Shown here: in pieces, positions 1 to 8,414 of the stretch
How the letters are laid out: each line of letters begins with the position of its first letter
How positions within the stretch are numbered: position 1 is the stretch's first letter
Source of the DNA: CALUOB01 sp944322305
GTDB lineage: Bacteria > Actinomycetota > Coriobacteriia > Coriobacteriales > Coriobacteriaceae
Reading direction: 5' to 3'
Assembly (NCBI GenBank): GCA_963931605.1
Contig: OZ007031.1
Location: 186,001 to 250,000, forward strand
Length of the DNA: 64,000 nucleotides
The notes under the pieces: generated by a model
Told to the model about the DNA's origin: nothing
What the model saw: only the letters and a program-made list of their open reading frames with translations
Database searches by the model: none
Position numbers and translations under genes: made by a program

Positions 1-151
1 CGCCTTCATGCTGGGCGCGGACGCGGCCATCCCCTTCATCGAGGCCATCCCGGGGGTGGAGGCCGTTGTGATCACGCAGGACGACGAGGTGCGCTACACC
101 GCCGGCCTGGAGGACCGGCTTGCGCTCATTCCCACGCTCACCAGGTACTAA
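1..151 (+). CDS. C-terminal end of an ApbE-like FAD:protein FMN transferase (partial)
   Basis: Only the last 49 codons are inside the window, read in the frame starting at base 2 and ending with TAA at 149-151. The visible residues include IPGVEAVVITQDDEV and then TAGLEDRLAL, which resemble the closing strands of ApbE proteins (lid after the active site, then 'PGVEAL-I..DG-V--S-G'). ApbE enzymes attach FMN covalently to flavoproteins such as Rnf/Nqr subunits, using FAD and Mg2+. None of the FAD or Mg2+ binding residues lie in the visible part, so the family call rests on this short tail only. Confidence 0.55.
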   Translation, partial: AFMLGADAAIPFIEAIPGVEAVVITQDDEVRYTAGLEDRLALIPTLTRY

Positions 152-212
152 GGGCTGCCGCGCAAGGGCTTGCGCGCCCTGCCGCCTTGGCCGGCGCCTC
201 CCCGAGTGCTTG

Positions 213-221
213 TGCTACACT
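213..221 (+). promoter_or_regulatory. Extended -10 promoter of the YerC-like gene
   Basis: TGCTACACT fits the extended -10 pattern TGnTAnnnT. No convincing -35 lies 17 bp upstream. A GC-rich hairpin (AGCGC..CCC / GGG..GCGCT, 243-260) sits between this site and the ATG at 281. Confidence 0.5.
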
Positions 222-280
222 GGTCGGCGCTTCGGCACGGTAAAGCGCGCCCTCGGGCGCTGGGGTGAAAGGCGGCGGTT

Positions 281-592
281 ATGGCTGAGAACGACGTGTT
301 TGCGCAAGGCGATGTGGACCAGCTCGTGCGGGCCTTCGCCATGCTGACCGATCCCGCCGACATCCGCGCCTTCCTCGCCGACCTGTGCACCAAGCGCGAG
401 ATCTGCGACTTCGCCCAGCGCCTGCAGGTGGCGCGCTTCTTGGACGAGGGCTTCCCGTACGTGGAGGTGCAGGAGCGCACCGGCGTCTCGTCCACCACGG
501 TGAGCCGCGTGTCCAAGGCCCTGAACGGGCCGTGGGGCGGGTACCGCGCCGTGCTCGTGGGGCTCGAGGACGGGACGGTTCCCAGCCGGTAG
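281..592 (+). CDS. YerC/YecD family TrpR-related DNA-binding protein
   Basis: A 103-residue protein matching the YerC/YecD family, small TrpR-superfamily DNA-binding proteins of Gram-positive bacteria. The all-helical core runs over residues about 8-85; a helix-turn-helix is visible at EVQERTGVSSTTVSRVSKAL, where the TTVSRVSKAL helix is the presumed recognition helix. In Bacillus, yerC lies near the pcrA-ligA locus; here a helicase-nuclease pair follows 265 bp downstream. The start is the ATG after GAAAGG. The gene has its own extended -10 promoter and a leader hairpin. Its regulatory target cannot be read from the sequence. Confidence 0.85.
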   Translation: MAENDVFAQGDVDQLVRAFAMLTDPADIRAFLADLCTKREICDFAQRLQVARFLDEGFPYVEVQERTGVSSTTVSRVSKALNGPWGGYRAVLVGLEDGTVPSR

Positions 593-780
593 CGACAAAC
601 AACCAGGTCAAAGCTGCTTTCATCAGCGTTTCCCCGCCGTCTGCAAGGCGGGGCGCAAGCCGGCGTGCGCCCCGACGTCTTGGGTGCGCCGCCGTATTTT
701 GCCGTGCCGGCTGAGGGCGGGGATTTTGCGTGCGCGCCGCGCGGCCCGAAGGACCGCGCGGATTTCGTGTCCGCACGGGC

Positions 781-789
781 TGGTATGCT
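781..789 (+). promoter_or_regulatory. Extended -10 promoter of the AddB/AddA-type operon
   Basis: TGGTATGCT fits TGnTAnnnT and is identical to the site before rarA (21419-21427). It lies about 70 bp before the AddB-like start. A GC-rich hairpin (GCCCGC/GGGCGG) follows at about 823-843. The rest of the 593-857 gap holds only a 7-bp GC stem (CCCCGCC/GGCGGGG, near 632-654) without a T tract. Confidence 0.45.
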
Positions 790-857
790 TGTCCGCAAGG
801 AAAAGCGTTCGACAACGAGCGGCGCCCGCTGCGGGCGGGGCCGATTGCGGGGTTGGT

Positions 858-3800
858 ATGGGAGTGCGGATCATAAGGACGCTGGCGGCGCAGGAGCTGC
901 TCGACGCCGAGGTTGCGCTGCTGCGCGAAGCCGCCGCAGAGGGCAAGGCGTGGCTGCTGGTAGGGAGCGTGGCCGAGAAGCGCCGCGTCGAGCGGGAGCT
1001 TGCGCGCGCGGGCGTCGGCCTGGGCGTGGCCGTGCTCACGCCTGCGCAGTGGCTGGGGGACCTCTGGGTGCTCGGGGGAGACGGCCGCACCCTTGTCAAC
1101 GCCTCCGAGCGCCGGCTGCTCATGGCCGAGGTGCTTTCCCGCGCCTCCGAGGCCGAGCGCGGCCCGCTCGACAACAACGCCGGCACGGTGAAGCTTCTGG
1201 CGGCCATGGCTGCGGAGCTTTTACCCCAGGCGGCGGCCGAGAAGCCCGCGTCTGGGCAGGAAGTCTCCGCGCAGCCGGCGGCCGAGAGGCCCGCAGCCGC
1301 AGCGGGCGCGGCCGCAGCGGGCGCGGGCGCTGCGAGCGCCCGCGCCTGCGTGGCGCACCTGCTCGCGCGCTATCGCGGCGAGCTTGACCGCCGCGGCTTG
1401 GTTGAGCGATGCGAGGCGGCCGGGATCCTGTGCGCCGAGGCGCGGCTGTTCGGCGGCTGCGTGGTGCTGCGCGGCGCCGACGCGCTGAGCGCCTACCTGC
1501 TCGACATGCTGCGCGTCCAGGCGCAGGCGTCCCGGCTGGTTGTTCTGCTGGACGCGCAAGAGGAGGCCATGGCGTCTGCGCTTGCCGCGGCGCTCGCGCC
1601 CGAAGGCGCGCGGGGCGCCGGCGAGGGGGAGGCATCCCCGGCGGTGTGCGTCGAGGATGCCGGCGAGGCGCCGCAGCGCCCCACGCGCTTCTCCGCGAGC
1701 CTCGACGAGCTCTTCTCGCAGCGTCTGTGCGCGCGGGGCGCCCGGCGTGCGGGCGAGGGACGCATGCGCATGCCGGAGCTTGCGCTCGCCGAGATCGCGG
1801 GGCCGTCCGCGCAGAGCCACGCCGAGGCGCGGCTGTTCGAGCGGGTGGCCCGCCGCGTGGCCGAGCCCCCTTCTGACGGTGGGCGCCCGCGCCCTGTCGA
1901 GCTGCTCGCGGTGGCGCCGCGCCCCGGCGAGGCGTTCTGCCGCCTGGCGCCGTGGCTTGCCGAGCGCGGGATCGAAGCGCAGGCGCGCCTGACGCTGCCG
2001 TTTTCGCAGACCTACGCGGGCGAGCAGTTCTTTGCGCTCGCGGCCCTCGCAACCCAGCTGCGCGACGAGCCCGCCGGCTCCTGGTGGCCCGCGCCGGCGC
2101 TGGCCGACTGGCTGCTGAGCCCGCTTTCGGGCTGCTCGCAGACGGAGGCGCGCGCGTTTGACAAGAAGCTGCGGTCCAACCGCTCGTGGGATGCCGACAA
2201 GGTCATGAGCGCGCTGCAGAGCCTGCAGGCGCGCGAGCGCAAGGCGCGCCGCGCGCAGGCGGAGAAGTCCGCCTCCGCGCCGGCCGCCGCTCCCGCGCGC
2301 GCCGACCTGGCGCCTGGTGACCCGCTGCCGCCGCAAGACGGCGTGGCGTGCTTCGACGTGGTCGAGGCCCTGCGCCGCGGGCGCGTGCTGGAGGCCCTGC
2401 GCCTGCTTGCCGGCGCGGCTCGGGCGCTCGGGCCCGGGGCGTATCCCGGCATGGGCCCCACCCGCTCGTGGGTCGAGGCGCGCGCTAGCGCGCAGGCGCT
2501 TGCGTTTTTCTGTGACGCCGTCTCGCGGCTGCGCGTCTCGCCCGCCTCGGCCGTGCAGGTGCTGAAAGACCTGCCGGCGAGCTTTTCCCTCGCCGCCCGC
2601 GCAGACGGGGGAGAGGGCGCCGGCGGCGACGCTGCGGTCGACGCGCCGCTCCGACCCTTTGCGCGCGTGCGCTTCGCAACGCTTGCCGAGGCGGCAGACC
2701 AGCCCTCCGCCAGCGCCGACGCGGTGGTGGCGCTTGACGTGGACGTGGAGAGCTATCCTTTGAGCGTGCGCGAGGACGCGGCCTCCGCCCTGGCGGCCGA
2801 CCTGCGCCGCGTCGGCGTGGAGCTCGCGCCGGCCGCCCGCGTCCGCCGGCGCTTCTACCGGGCGCTGCGCGCGGGGCGCTCCGGCGCGGTGCTTGCGCGC
2901 GTGGCGCACGACGGCGACGCCGACGAGCGCTATCCGGCCGCGCTGTGGACCGAGCTCGTCTCCGCCGCCGAGCCCGCGCGCGTGGCAGGCCTTCCCGGCG
3001 AGGAGCGCTTCACCGAAAACCTTGAGCCCGCCGGCCCGGCGCCCACCGCAGAGGTGCCCCGGCTCGCCCCGGAGGTCCTTGCGCCCGGGGTCCTGCCGTA
3101 CCTCGTGCTCAAGCGCCGCGACGGGGAGGGCCGGCTCGTGCCGCGCCGCCTCTCCGCCTCGCAGATCGAGGGGTACCTCTCGTGCCCCTACCAGTGGTTC
3201 CTCTCCTCGAGGGTGCGCCCCCAAGAGGTCGACGCCGGTTTCGGCCCGCTCGAGGAGGGCAACTTCGTGCACGACGTCATGGAGCGTTTCCACACTGAGC
3301 TTGCTACCGACCCCGCCGGCCGTGTGACCGAGGAGAACCTGTCCCGCGCGCTCGCGGTCCTGCGGCGCGTGTTCGAAGAGGTGCGCGCGCGCCACGCGCA
3401 GGGCAAGACGCGCTCCTCCGGGGCGCTCGTGCCGCTCACGCCTGCCGAGGACCTCGAGTTCGAGGAGGTGTGGCGCCAGCTCGCCCGCTCCGTCAAGGCG
3501 GAGGCGGCGCTGCTTCCCGGCTTCACGCCGCGCTACGCCGAGTACGCCTTCGACCGCCTGGACGTGACCTACGCCGGCTGGCCGCTCGGCGGGCGCATCG
3601 ACCGCATCGACGTTGACGCGGAGGGGCGCGCCGTGGTCATAGACTACAAGCATCGCGCCCTGGCCGACTTCCGCCTGGCGGACCCCACCCAGCGCCTGGA
3701 GCCGGGCGAGCGGCTCGACCCGGCGTGGCTGCCGCCGCACGTTCAGACGCTCATATACGCCCAGGCGGTGAGGCGCGCCTTCGCCGGCGAGCTCGAGGTG

Positions 3801-4070
3801 GTGGGCGCGCTGTACTTCGGCACGCGCACCGGCTCGTTCGCCGGCGCGGTGGCCGACGCCTACGCCGCCGACGGCATGGTGCCGGGCCTCAAGAGCGGCT
3901 TTCCGGGCGCCCGCGGCGGCACGCTCTCGTTCACCGACCTGCTCGACCATGTGGAGGCGGCCGTGGCGCGCCGCCTGGAGGGGCTTGCGCGCGGCGAGAT
4001 CGCGCCGGCGAGCGAGCCGCTCGACTGCCGCTTCTGCCCCGCCCTGTCCTGCGAGAGGAGGAAGGCGTAA
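858..4070 (+). CDS. addB: AddB-like ATP-dependent nuclease subunit (PD-(D/E)XK family)
   Basis: A 1070-residue protein in the size range of AddB, the subunit that with AddA resects double-strand breaks for RecA-dependent repair. The N-terminal two thirds are a divergent, inactivated helicase fold: no intact Walker A is seen near the start. The C-terminal third is a RecB-type nuclease with GGRIDRID near residue 911 and VVIDYKH near 926, which supply the catalytic Asp and Asp-x-Lys. Four cysteines, C776 (SCPYQWF) and C1057, C1060 and C1065 (CRFCPALSC), match the iron-sulfur staple of AddB nucleases. I start at ATG 858 because the upstream in-frame DNA contains the promoter and leader hairpin. 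The AddA-like gene starts 6 bp after the stop, so the two are co-transcribed. The middle is Ala/Glu-rich low complexity. Naming it addB rather than 'AddB-like' is an inference from neighbourhood and domain order. Confidence 0.8.
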   Translation: MGVRIIRTLAAQELLDAEVALLREAAAEGKAWLLVGSVAEKRRVERELARAGVGLGVAVLTPAQWLGDLWVLGGDGRTLVNASERRLLMAEVLSRASEAERGPLDNNAGTVKLLAAMAAELLPQAAAEKPASGQEVSAQPAAERPAAAAGAAAAGAGAASARACVAHLLARYRGELDRRGLVERCEAAGILCAEARLFGGCVVLRGADALSAYLLDMLRVQAQASRLVVLLDAQEEAMASALAAALAPEGARGAGEGEASPAVCVEDAGEAPQRPTRFSASLDELFSQRLCARGARRAGEGRMRMPELALAEIAGPSAQSHAEARLFERVARRVAEPPSDGGRPRPVELLAVAPRPGEAFCRLAPWLAERGIEAQARLTLPFSQTYAGEQFFALAALATQLRDEPAGSWWPAPALADWLLSPLSGCSQTEARAFDKKLRSNRSWDADKVMSALQSLQARERKARRAQAEKSASAPAAAPARADLAPGDPLPPQDGVACFDVVEALRRGRVLEALRLLAGAARALGPGAYPGMGPTRSWVEARASAQALAFFCDAVSRLRVSPASAVQVLKDLPASFSLAARADGGEGAGGDAAVDAPLRPFARVRFATLAEAADQPSASADAVVALDVDVESYPLSVREDAASALAADLRRVGVELAPAARVRRRFYRALRAGRSGAVLARVAHDGDADERYPAALWTELVSAAEPARVAGLPGEERFTENLEPAGPAPTAEVPRLAPEVLAPGVLPYLVLKRRDGEGRLVPRRLSASQIEGYLSCPYQWFLSSRVRPQEVDAGFGPLEEGNFVHDVMERFHTELATDPAGRVTEENLSRALAVLRRVFEEVRARHAQGKTRSSGALVPLTPAEDLEFEEVWRQLARSVKAEAALLPGFTPRYAEYAFDRLDVTYAGWPLGGRIDRIDVDAEGRAVVIDYKHRALADFRLADPTQRLEPGERLDPAWLPPHVQTLIYAQAVRRAFAGELEVVGALYFGTRTGSFAGAVADAYAADGMVPGLKSGFPGARGGTLSFTDLLDHVEAAVARRLEGLARGEIAPASEPLDCRFCPALSCERRKA

Positions 4071-4075
4071 AAGCC

Positions 4076-7000
4076 ATGGATCTCTCAACCCTCATGCCCC
4101 AGCAGCTCGAGATCGTCAAAACGCTCGACCAGCCGCTGTTCGTCTCGGCCGGCGCCGGCTCGGGCAAGACCTTCACGCTCACGCGGCGCATCCTCTGGGC
4201 GCTCACGCCGGGCTCGGGCCCGTTCATCCAAAGCATCGACCAGGTCCTCGCCATCACCTTCACCACCAAGGCTGCCGCCGAGCTGCGCGAGCGCATCCGC
4301 TCGGCGCTTATCGCCGAGGGGATGATGGCCGAGGCCCTGAAGGTCGACGACGCCTGGATCTCTACCATCCACGGCATGTGCGCGCGGATCCTGCGCGCCC
4401 ACGCGCTCGAGCTGGGGGTGGACCCCGAGTTCGCCGTGGCGGGGGAGGACCGCGCCTCCGAGCTCATGGACCAGGCCCTGAACCAGGTGCTCGCCGAGGT
4501 GGGCGCGCGCCGCGGCGCCTACGCGGAGCTGCTCCGGCAGTTCCCGCTGCGCTCGGCCGCCGGCGGCTTCGGCACGCAGGCCAGCGTGGCCGACCTCGCG
4601 CGCGACCTGCTCGAGAAGGCCGTGGGCTCGGTCGAGGGCTTCGACGCCGTGCGCCTGGCCCGCCCGCGCCTGGAGACCGCCGCCCTTGAGGACGCCTACC
4701 GCGCGGTGGCCGGCGCCGTGTCGCCAACGAGCAAGGGCGCCGCGGTGTGCACCGAGGCGCTCGCCGCCCTCGAAGCCTTCGACGAGACGGACAAGACCCG
4801 CGCCGACTTCTTGGCGCTTGCGGGCCACCTGGGCGTGCCCCGCGCCGCCGGCAAGGTAAAGCCGCTGGTGGACGTGCTCAAAGCCGAGCGCGGCGCCGCG
4901 GTCATGGGCGGGTTTCTCGCCTACGCGCACCCGGCAGCGCGCGAGCTCTCCGACCTGGTGCGCCGGCTCTTCGCGGCCTACACCGCGCTCAAGCGTGCCG
5001 AGTCGCTGCTCGACAACAGCGACCTTTTGCGCCTCGCCTACGACGCGCTCGTGAACCACCCCGAGGTGGCCGCGCAGTACGCGGGCCGCTTCAAAATGGT
5101 GATGATCGACGAGTTCCAGGACACGGCGCAGCAGCAGGTCGAGCTCGTGAGCCGCCTCATCAGCCCGGACCGGCGCGAGCTGTGCACGGTGGGCGACGCC
5201 AAGCAGTCCATCTACCGCTTCCGCGGCGCCGACGTGTCGGTGTTCCGCAGCCAGGAGCGCGCCATCCTCGAGGGTGCCGGCGCGGGCAAGCGCGTCTCCA
5301 TGGCGCGCAACTTCCGCAGCCACGCGGCCATCCTGGACTACGTGACCCAGGTGTTCGAGGAGCGCGGCGACGGCTGGGACGTCATGCAAGGCTACGAGGC
5401 GCTCGAACCCGATCCCAAACGTGCGGAGAAGCCCGGGGCGCCCGCCTTCTCGCGCCGCCAGGCGCTGCTCGCGGTCGGCGGCCGCGGCGAGGAGCGGTGC
5501 CGGGCGAAGGCGCGCGCCGTCGCCCGGCGCTTCCGCGACCTGGCGCGCGCCGGCTTCGCCCCGGGCGACATGGTGATCCTGCTCGGCAAGATGGCGCGCG
5601 CCGACGTGTACGCCGACGCCGTCCGCGCGGAGGGGCTCGCCTGCGTGATCTCGGGCGGGTCGGTCTTCGCCTCCTCGCCCGAGGCCCAGGTGGCCGCGGC
5701 CTTTCTGCGCTTTCTGGCAAACCCGCTCGACCATCGCCGCGGCGTGCTGCCGCTGCTCGCCTCGCCGCTTTTCTCCCTGGGAGCCCAGGAGCTCCTGGCC
5801 TTGGTCACCTGCGAGGACGAGAGGGGCCAGACGAGCCGCCGCAACGTCGACGCGGTAACCTACCTCACCGAGACGCTGCCAGCCTTCGGCGAGCTGCCGG
5901 CGCTCAAGCGCGCCTCGGCGGTGCTCGCCCGCGCCGCGGCCGCTGCCGGCCGCCGGCCGTGCAGCGAGCTTTTCGAGGAGGCGACGCGCTTCTCGGGCTG
6001 GCTTGAGCGCTTGGGCCGTGAGGGCGCGGAGGGCCAGGCCGCCGCGGCCAACGTGCTCAAGGCGCAGCGCCTCGTGCGCGCCGTCGAGCAGGGGCGCGAG
6101 CTTTCGCCGCGCCAGGTGTCGGAGGCCTTCGAGCGCTACCTCGCCGGGGCCAAGGAGTCCCCGGGCGCCCTCACCGCGGGCGACGAGGGGGCGGGCGCGG
6201 TGCGCATCATGACGGCGCACGCCTCCAAGGGGCTCGAGTTCCCGGTGGTGGCGGTGGCCGACTGCTTCTCGGTGCGCGACGCAGGCGGCAGCCTCGCCAT
6301 CGCCGCGCGCGGTAACGCCTACGAGGCGATCCTGGCTCCGGCGTCGTTTGCCACCGAGGCCGAGAAGAAGCTCTTCTCCGACGCGCGCCGCGCCGTGGCG
6401 GCCGACGTCGCCGCCGGGGGCGAGGTCGTGGGCGGCACCGACGCCGGCCGGTTCTGCGAGCTCATGGACGAGAACCGCACCCTGGAGCTCGAGGAGCGCG
6501 CCCGCCTGCTTTACGTTGCGATGACGCGCGCCCGCGAGGTGCTGATACTCGCGCTCGACGCCCGGGTGGCGGGCAAGGAGGCGCGCCTTTCCGTGAACGG
6601 CAAGACCGACCTCACCGAGGCGGTCCTCGCGCGCATCCTTCCCGAGGGCGCGCGCCTGGACGCGGAGACGCTCGCCTACGAGGGGTCGCGCCCGGGGGAC
6701 TTCGAGCTGCTTGCGCTCGCCGACTTCTCCTACCAGGGGGAGCGCTACGAGCGCGCCGGCGCCGCGGATGACGGCCTCGGCGCTGCGGAGGCGATCCGGC
6801 CCGCGCCGGAAGCCGCCGAGGCGGGGGAGGAACGCGCGTTTCTGCTCGCCTTCCCGCGCCCGGCGCACGTGCGCTTCTCGGCCGCGGCGCCTGCGGCAGA
6901 CGATGCCTACAGCTACACCTCGGTTGCCCGCGCGCTCCATCCCGCGCAGGCCCCTGCCGCCGGGGATGCGCCCGCGCAGGGACCCGAGGTGCCCGGCGAG

Positions 7001-7570
7001 CCCGCCAGCACACCTCGTCCCGACGACCCGACCGCCTTGGGCAGCGCGTTCCACACGCTCGCCCAGTACGAGGCGGCCTGCGGAGCGCTGCCGGACGAGC
7101 GGCGCATCCGGGCTCAGGAGCGCTTCTGGGGCGTTTCCGAGGCGCAGGGCGAGCGCCTGCGCGTGGCGCTTTCGCGGTGGTTCGGCTCGGAGCTGCGCGC
7201 GGAGACCCTGGGCTGGCCCGTGCGCCGCGCCGAGGTGCCGTTTTTCTGCCGCGGCGCCGACGAGCTGCGCGCCTTTGGGCGCTACGCCGAGGGCTCGATC
7301 GACCTGCTCTGCACCGACCCGCTGCGTCCGGGCCGCGCCCTCGTGGTTGACTACAAGACCGGCGGGGCGCCCGACGAGGACGCCGGCCAGCTCGCGGCCA
7401 AGCACGCCCTCCAGGCGCAGGTGTACGCCGCGGCGCTCGATGCGGCGGGATTCTCCGAGGTCGAGCTCGCCTTCGCGCGCGTCGAGGTGCCCGACCCGGC
7501 AGATCCCGGCCAGCCGCAGGTCGTGCGCTTCCGCGCCGAGGCGGGAAAGATCGTCGCGCCCGCGCGGTAA
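4076..7570 (+). CDS. addA: AddA-like UvrD/RecB-type helicase-nuclease subunit
   Basis: A 1164-residue superfamily 1 helicase. Walker A is AGAGSGKT at residues 25-32. Motif II is IDEFQDT near 345, motif III is GDAKQSIYRFRGAD near 372, a late motif is MTAHASKGLEF near 711 and motif VI is LYVAMTRAR near 811. A second PD-(D/E)XK nuclease lies at the C terminus, with GSIDLLC near 1077 and VVDYKTG near 1089, as in AddA. Together with the upstream gene it would form the two-nuclease AddAB complex, the Gram-positive counterpart of RecBCD, which unwinds and degrades broken DNA ends. The ATG at 4076 lies 6 bp after the AddB-like stop, with the ribosome site GAGGAGG inside the end of that gene. Linkers at about 880-990 are Ala/Pro-rich. 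Confidence 0.87.
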   Translation: MDLSTLMPQQLEIVKTLDQPLFVSAGAGSGKTFTLTRRILWALTPGSGPFIQSIDQVLAITFTTKAAAELRERIRSALIAEGMMAEALKVDDAWISTIHGMCARILRAHALELGVDPEFAVAGEDRASELMDQALNQVLAEVGARRGAYAELLRQFPLRSAAGGFGTQASVADLARDLLEKAVGSVEGFDAVRLARPRLETAALEDAYRAVAGAVSPTSKGAAVCTEALAALEAFDETDKTRADFLALAGHLGVPRAAGKVKPLVDVLKAERGAAVMGGFLAYAHPAARELSDLVRRLFAAYTALKRAESLLDNSDLLRLAYDALVNHPEVAAQYAGRFKMVMIDEFQDTAQQQVELVSRLISPDRRELCTVGDAKQSIYRFRGADVSVFRSQERAILEGAGAGKRVSMARNFRSHAAILDYVTQVFEERGDGWDVMQGYEALEPDPKRAEKPGAPAFSRRQALLAVGGRGEERCRAKARAVARRFRDLARAGFAPGDMVILLGKMARADVYADAVRAEGLACVISGGSVFASSPEAQVAAAFLRFLANPLDHRRGVLPLLASPLFSLGAQELLALVTCEDERGQTSRRNVDAVTYLTETLPAFGELPALKRASAVLARAAAAAGRRPCSELFEEATRFSGWLERLGREGAEGQAAAANVLKAQRLVRAVEQGRELSPRQVSEAFERYLAGAKESPGALTAGDEGAGAVRIMTAHASKGLEFPVVAVADCFSVRDAGGSLAIAARGNAYEAILAPASFATEAEKKLFSDARRAVAADVAAGGEVVGGTDAGRFCELMDENRTLELEERARLLYVAMTRAREVLILALDARVAGKEARLSVNGKTDLTEAVLARILPEGARLDAETLAYEGSRPGDFELLALADFSYQGERYERAGAADDGLGAAEAIRPAPEAAEAGEERAFLLAFPRPAHVRFSAAAPAADDAYSYTSVARALHPAQAPAAGDAPAQGPEVPGEPASTPRPDDPTALGSAFHTLAQYEAACGALPDERRIRAQERFWGVSEAQGERLRVALSRWFGSELRAETLGWPVRRAEVPFFCRGADELRAFGRYAEGSIDLLCTDPLRPGRALVVDYKTGGAPDEDAGQLAAKHALQAQVYAAALDAAGFSEVELAFARVEVPDPADPGQPQVVRFRAEAGKIVAPAR

Positions 7571-7695
7571 GGGCTCGCCGGGGCTGCGCGCCCGCTCGTC
7601 TCAGCCGCGCCCGCCGACGCCCGCGCCCGTCCGCTCCCGCCGCCGGCCACCCCTCCCGCGCCCGGATCGGTGTTCTCGCCCATGCCGCGGGCGGG

Positions 7696-7747
7696 TACAA
7701 TACCTCTCGTCAAAACGCCGCGCCGCGCGCAGCCGGGCGCGCGGCGC
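7696..7747 (+). promoter_or_regulatory. Promoter and strong leader hairpin before the DUF3284 gene
   Basis: A -10 TACAAT lies at 7696-7701, with a weak TTCTCG at 7673-7678 17 bp upstream. The leader then carries an 11-bp perfect GC stem (7720-7730 with 7737-7747, 6-nt loop) ending about 30 bp before the ATG. No T tract follows, so it is not a typical terminator; it may affect RNA stability or initiation. Confidence 0.5.
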
Positions 7748-7776
7748 TTGTTGCACACGCGCAAAGGAGCCCTTCC

Positions 7777-8265
7777 ATGGAATTCACCATCAAGCTTGAC
7801 GCCACCCCCGACGAGTTCTTCGACCGCCTGGAGAACTCCATCATCGCCGACATCCGCGTCTCTACGGGCAAGGCCGTCTCGGCCGACAAGCTCAACGGCT
7901 ACAAGTACGAGAAGGTCACCGCCGGCCGCCGCGGGGTGCCGCTCAAGGTCAAGATCAAGGCGTACCGCCGCCCGGAGCGCTACGAGGCGCGCTTCACCTC
8001 CGGCCAGGGCACCAACGCCATCAACTACCGCGTCTCCCCGCTGCCCGGGGGCGGCATCGCCGTGGCGTACTCCGAGAGCTTCAGCGGCGCGCAGTCGCAG
8101 CGCGGCCTGTTCGCGGGCCTCAACGGCAAGCTGTACGACTTCCGCGTGAAGCACCACGCCAAGGGACTGCTCAAGTCCATCGAGCGCGACATCAAGCAGG
8201 CGCGCAAAAACGGCGTTGACAAGGTCGTGCTGCCCGACGAGCTGGCGGAGGACGAAAAGGCCTAG
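7777..8265 (+). CDS. DUF3284 domain protein
   Basis: A 162-residue soluble protein that matches DUF3284, a small family of Firmicutes and Actinobacteria related to the SRPBCC/START-like fold. The N terminus MEFTIKLDATPDEFFDRLENSI and the alternating beta strands through residue 120 fit that family, and a charged helix ends the protein. No catalytic motif is visible and no signal peptide or membrane segment is present. It is transcribed alone from the promoter at 7696 and is separated from dnaE by a GC-rich hairpin region at about 8268-8300. Function unknown. Confidence 0.75.
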   Translation: MEFTIKLDATPDEFFDRLENSIIADIRVSTGKAVSADKLNGYKYEKVTAGRRGVPLKVKIKAYRRPERYEARFTSGQGTNAINYRVSPLPGGGIAVAYSESFSGAQSQRGLFAGLNGKLYDFRVKHHAKGLLKSIERDIKQARKNGVDKVVLPDELAEDEKA

Positions 8266-8354
8266 CAAGGCCCGCGCCGCCCGGCGCCCGCCCGGCGCGG
8301 ATGCAAAACATACGAACATATGAACGCCTCCCCGGCGGGGCGGGCGGTCTGCGG

Positions 8355-8360
8355 TATCAT
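8355..8360 (+). promoter_or_regulatory. Possible -10 element of dnaE
   Basis: TATCAT lies about 55 bp before the dnaE TTG start, preceded by a GC-rich stem around 8270-8340. No good -35 is seen, so the call is tentative. Confidence 0.3.
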
Positions 8361-8414
8361 CGAACCCAAACGAAAACCGCCCCGCGCCTCGGGGCGCAAC
8401 GCGAGGAGCGCATC

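Noticed and set aside
1221..4088. Long minus-strand frame opposite addB
   Set aside because: Such frames occur opposite all GC-rich genes here; the sequence is Arg/Ala/Gly-rich without motifs.
8308..8326. LexA box before dnaE
   Set aside because: The sequence CGAACATATGAACG looks like half of a box, but the second half is GAAC and not GTTC, so it is not a palindrome.
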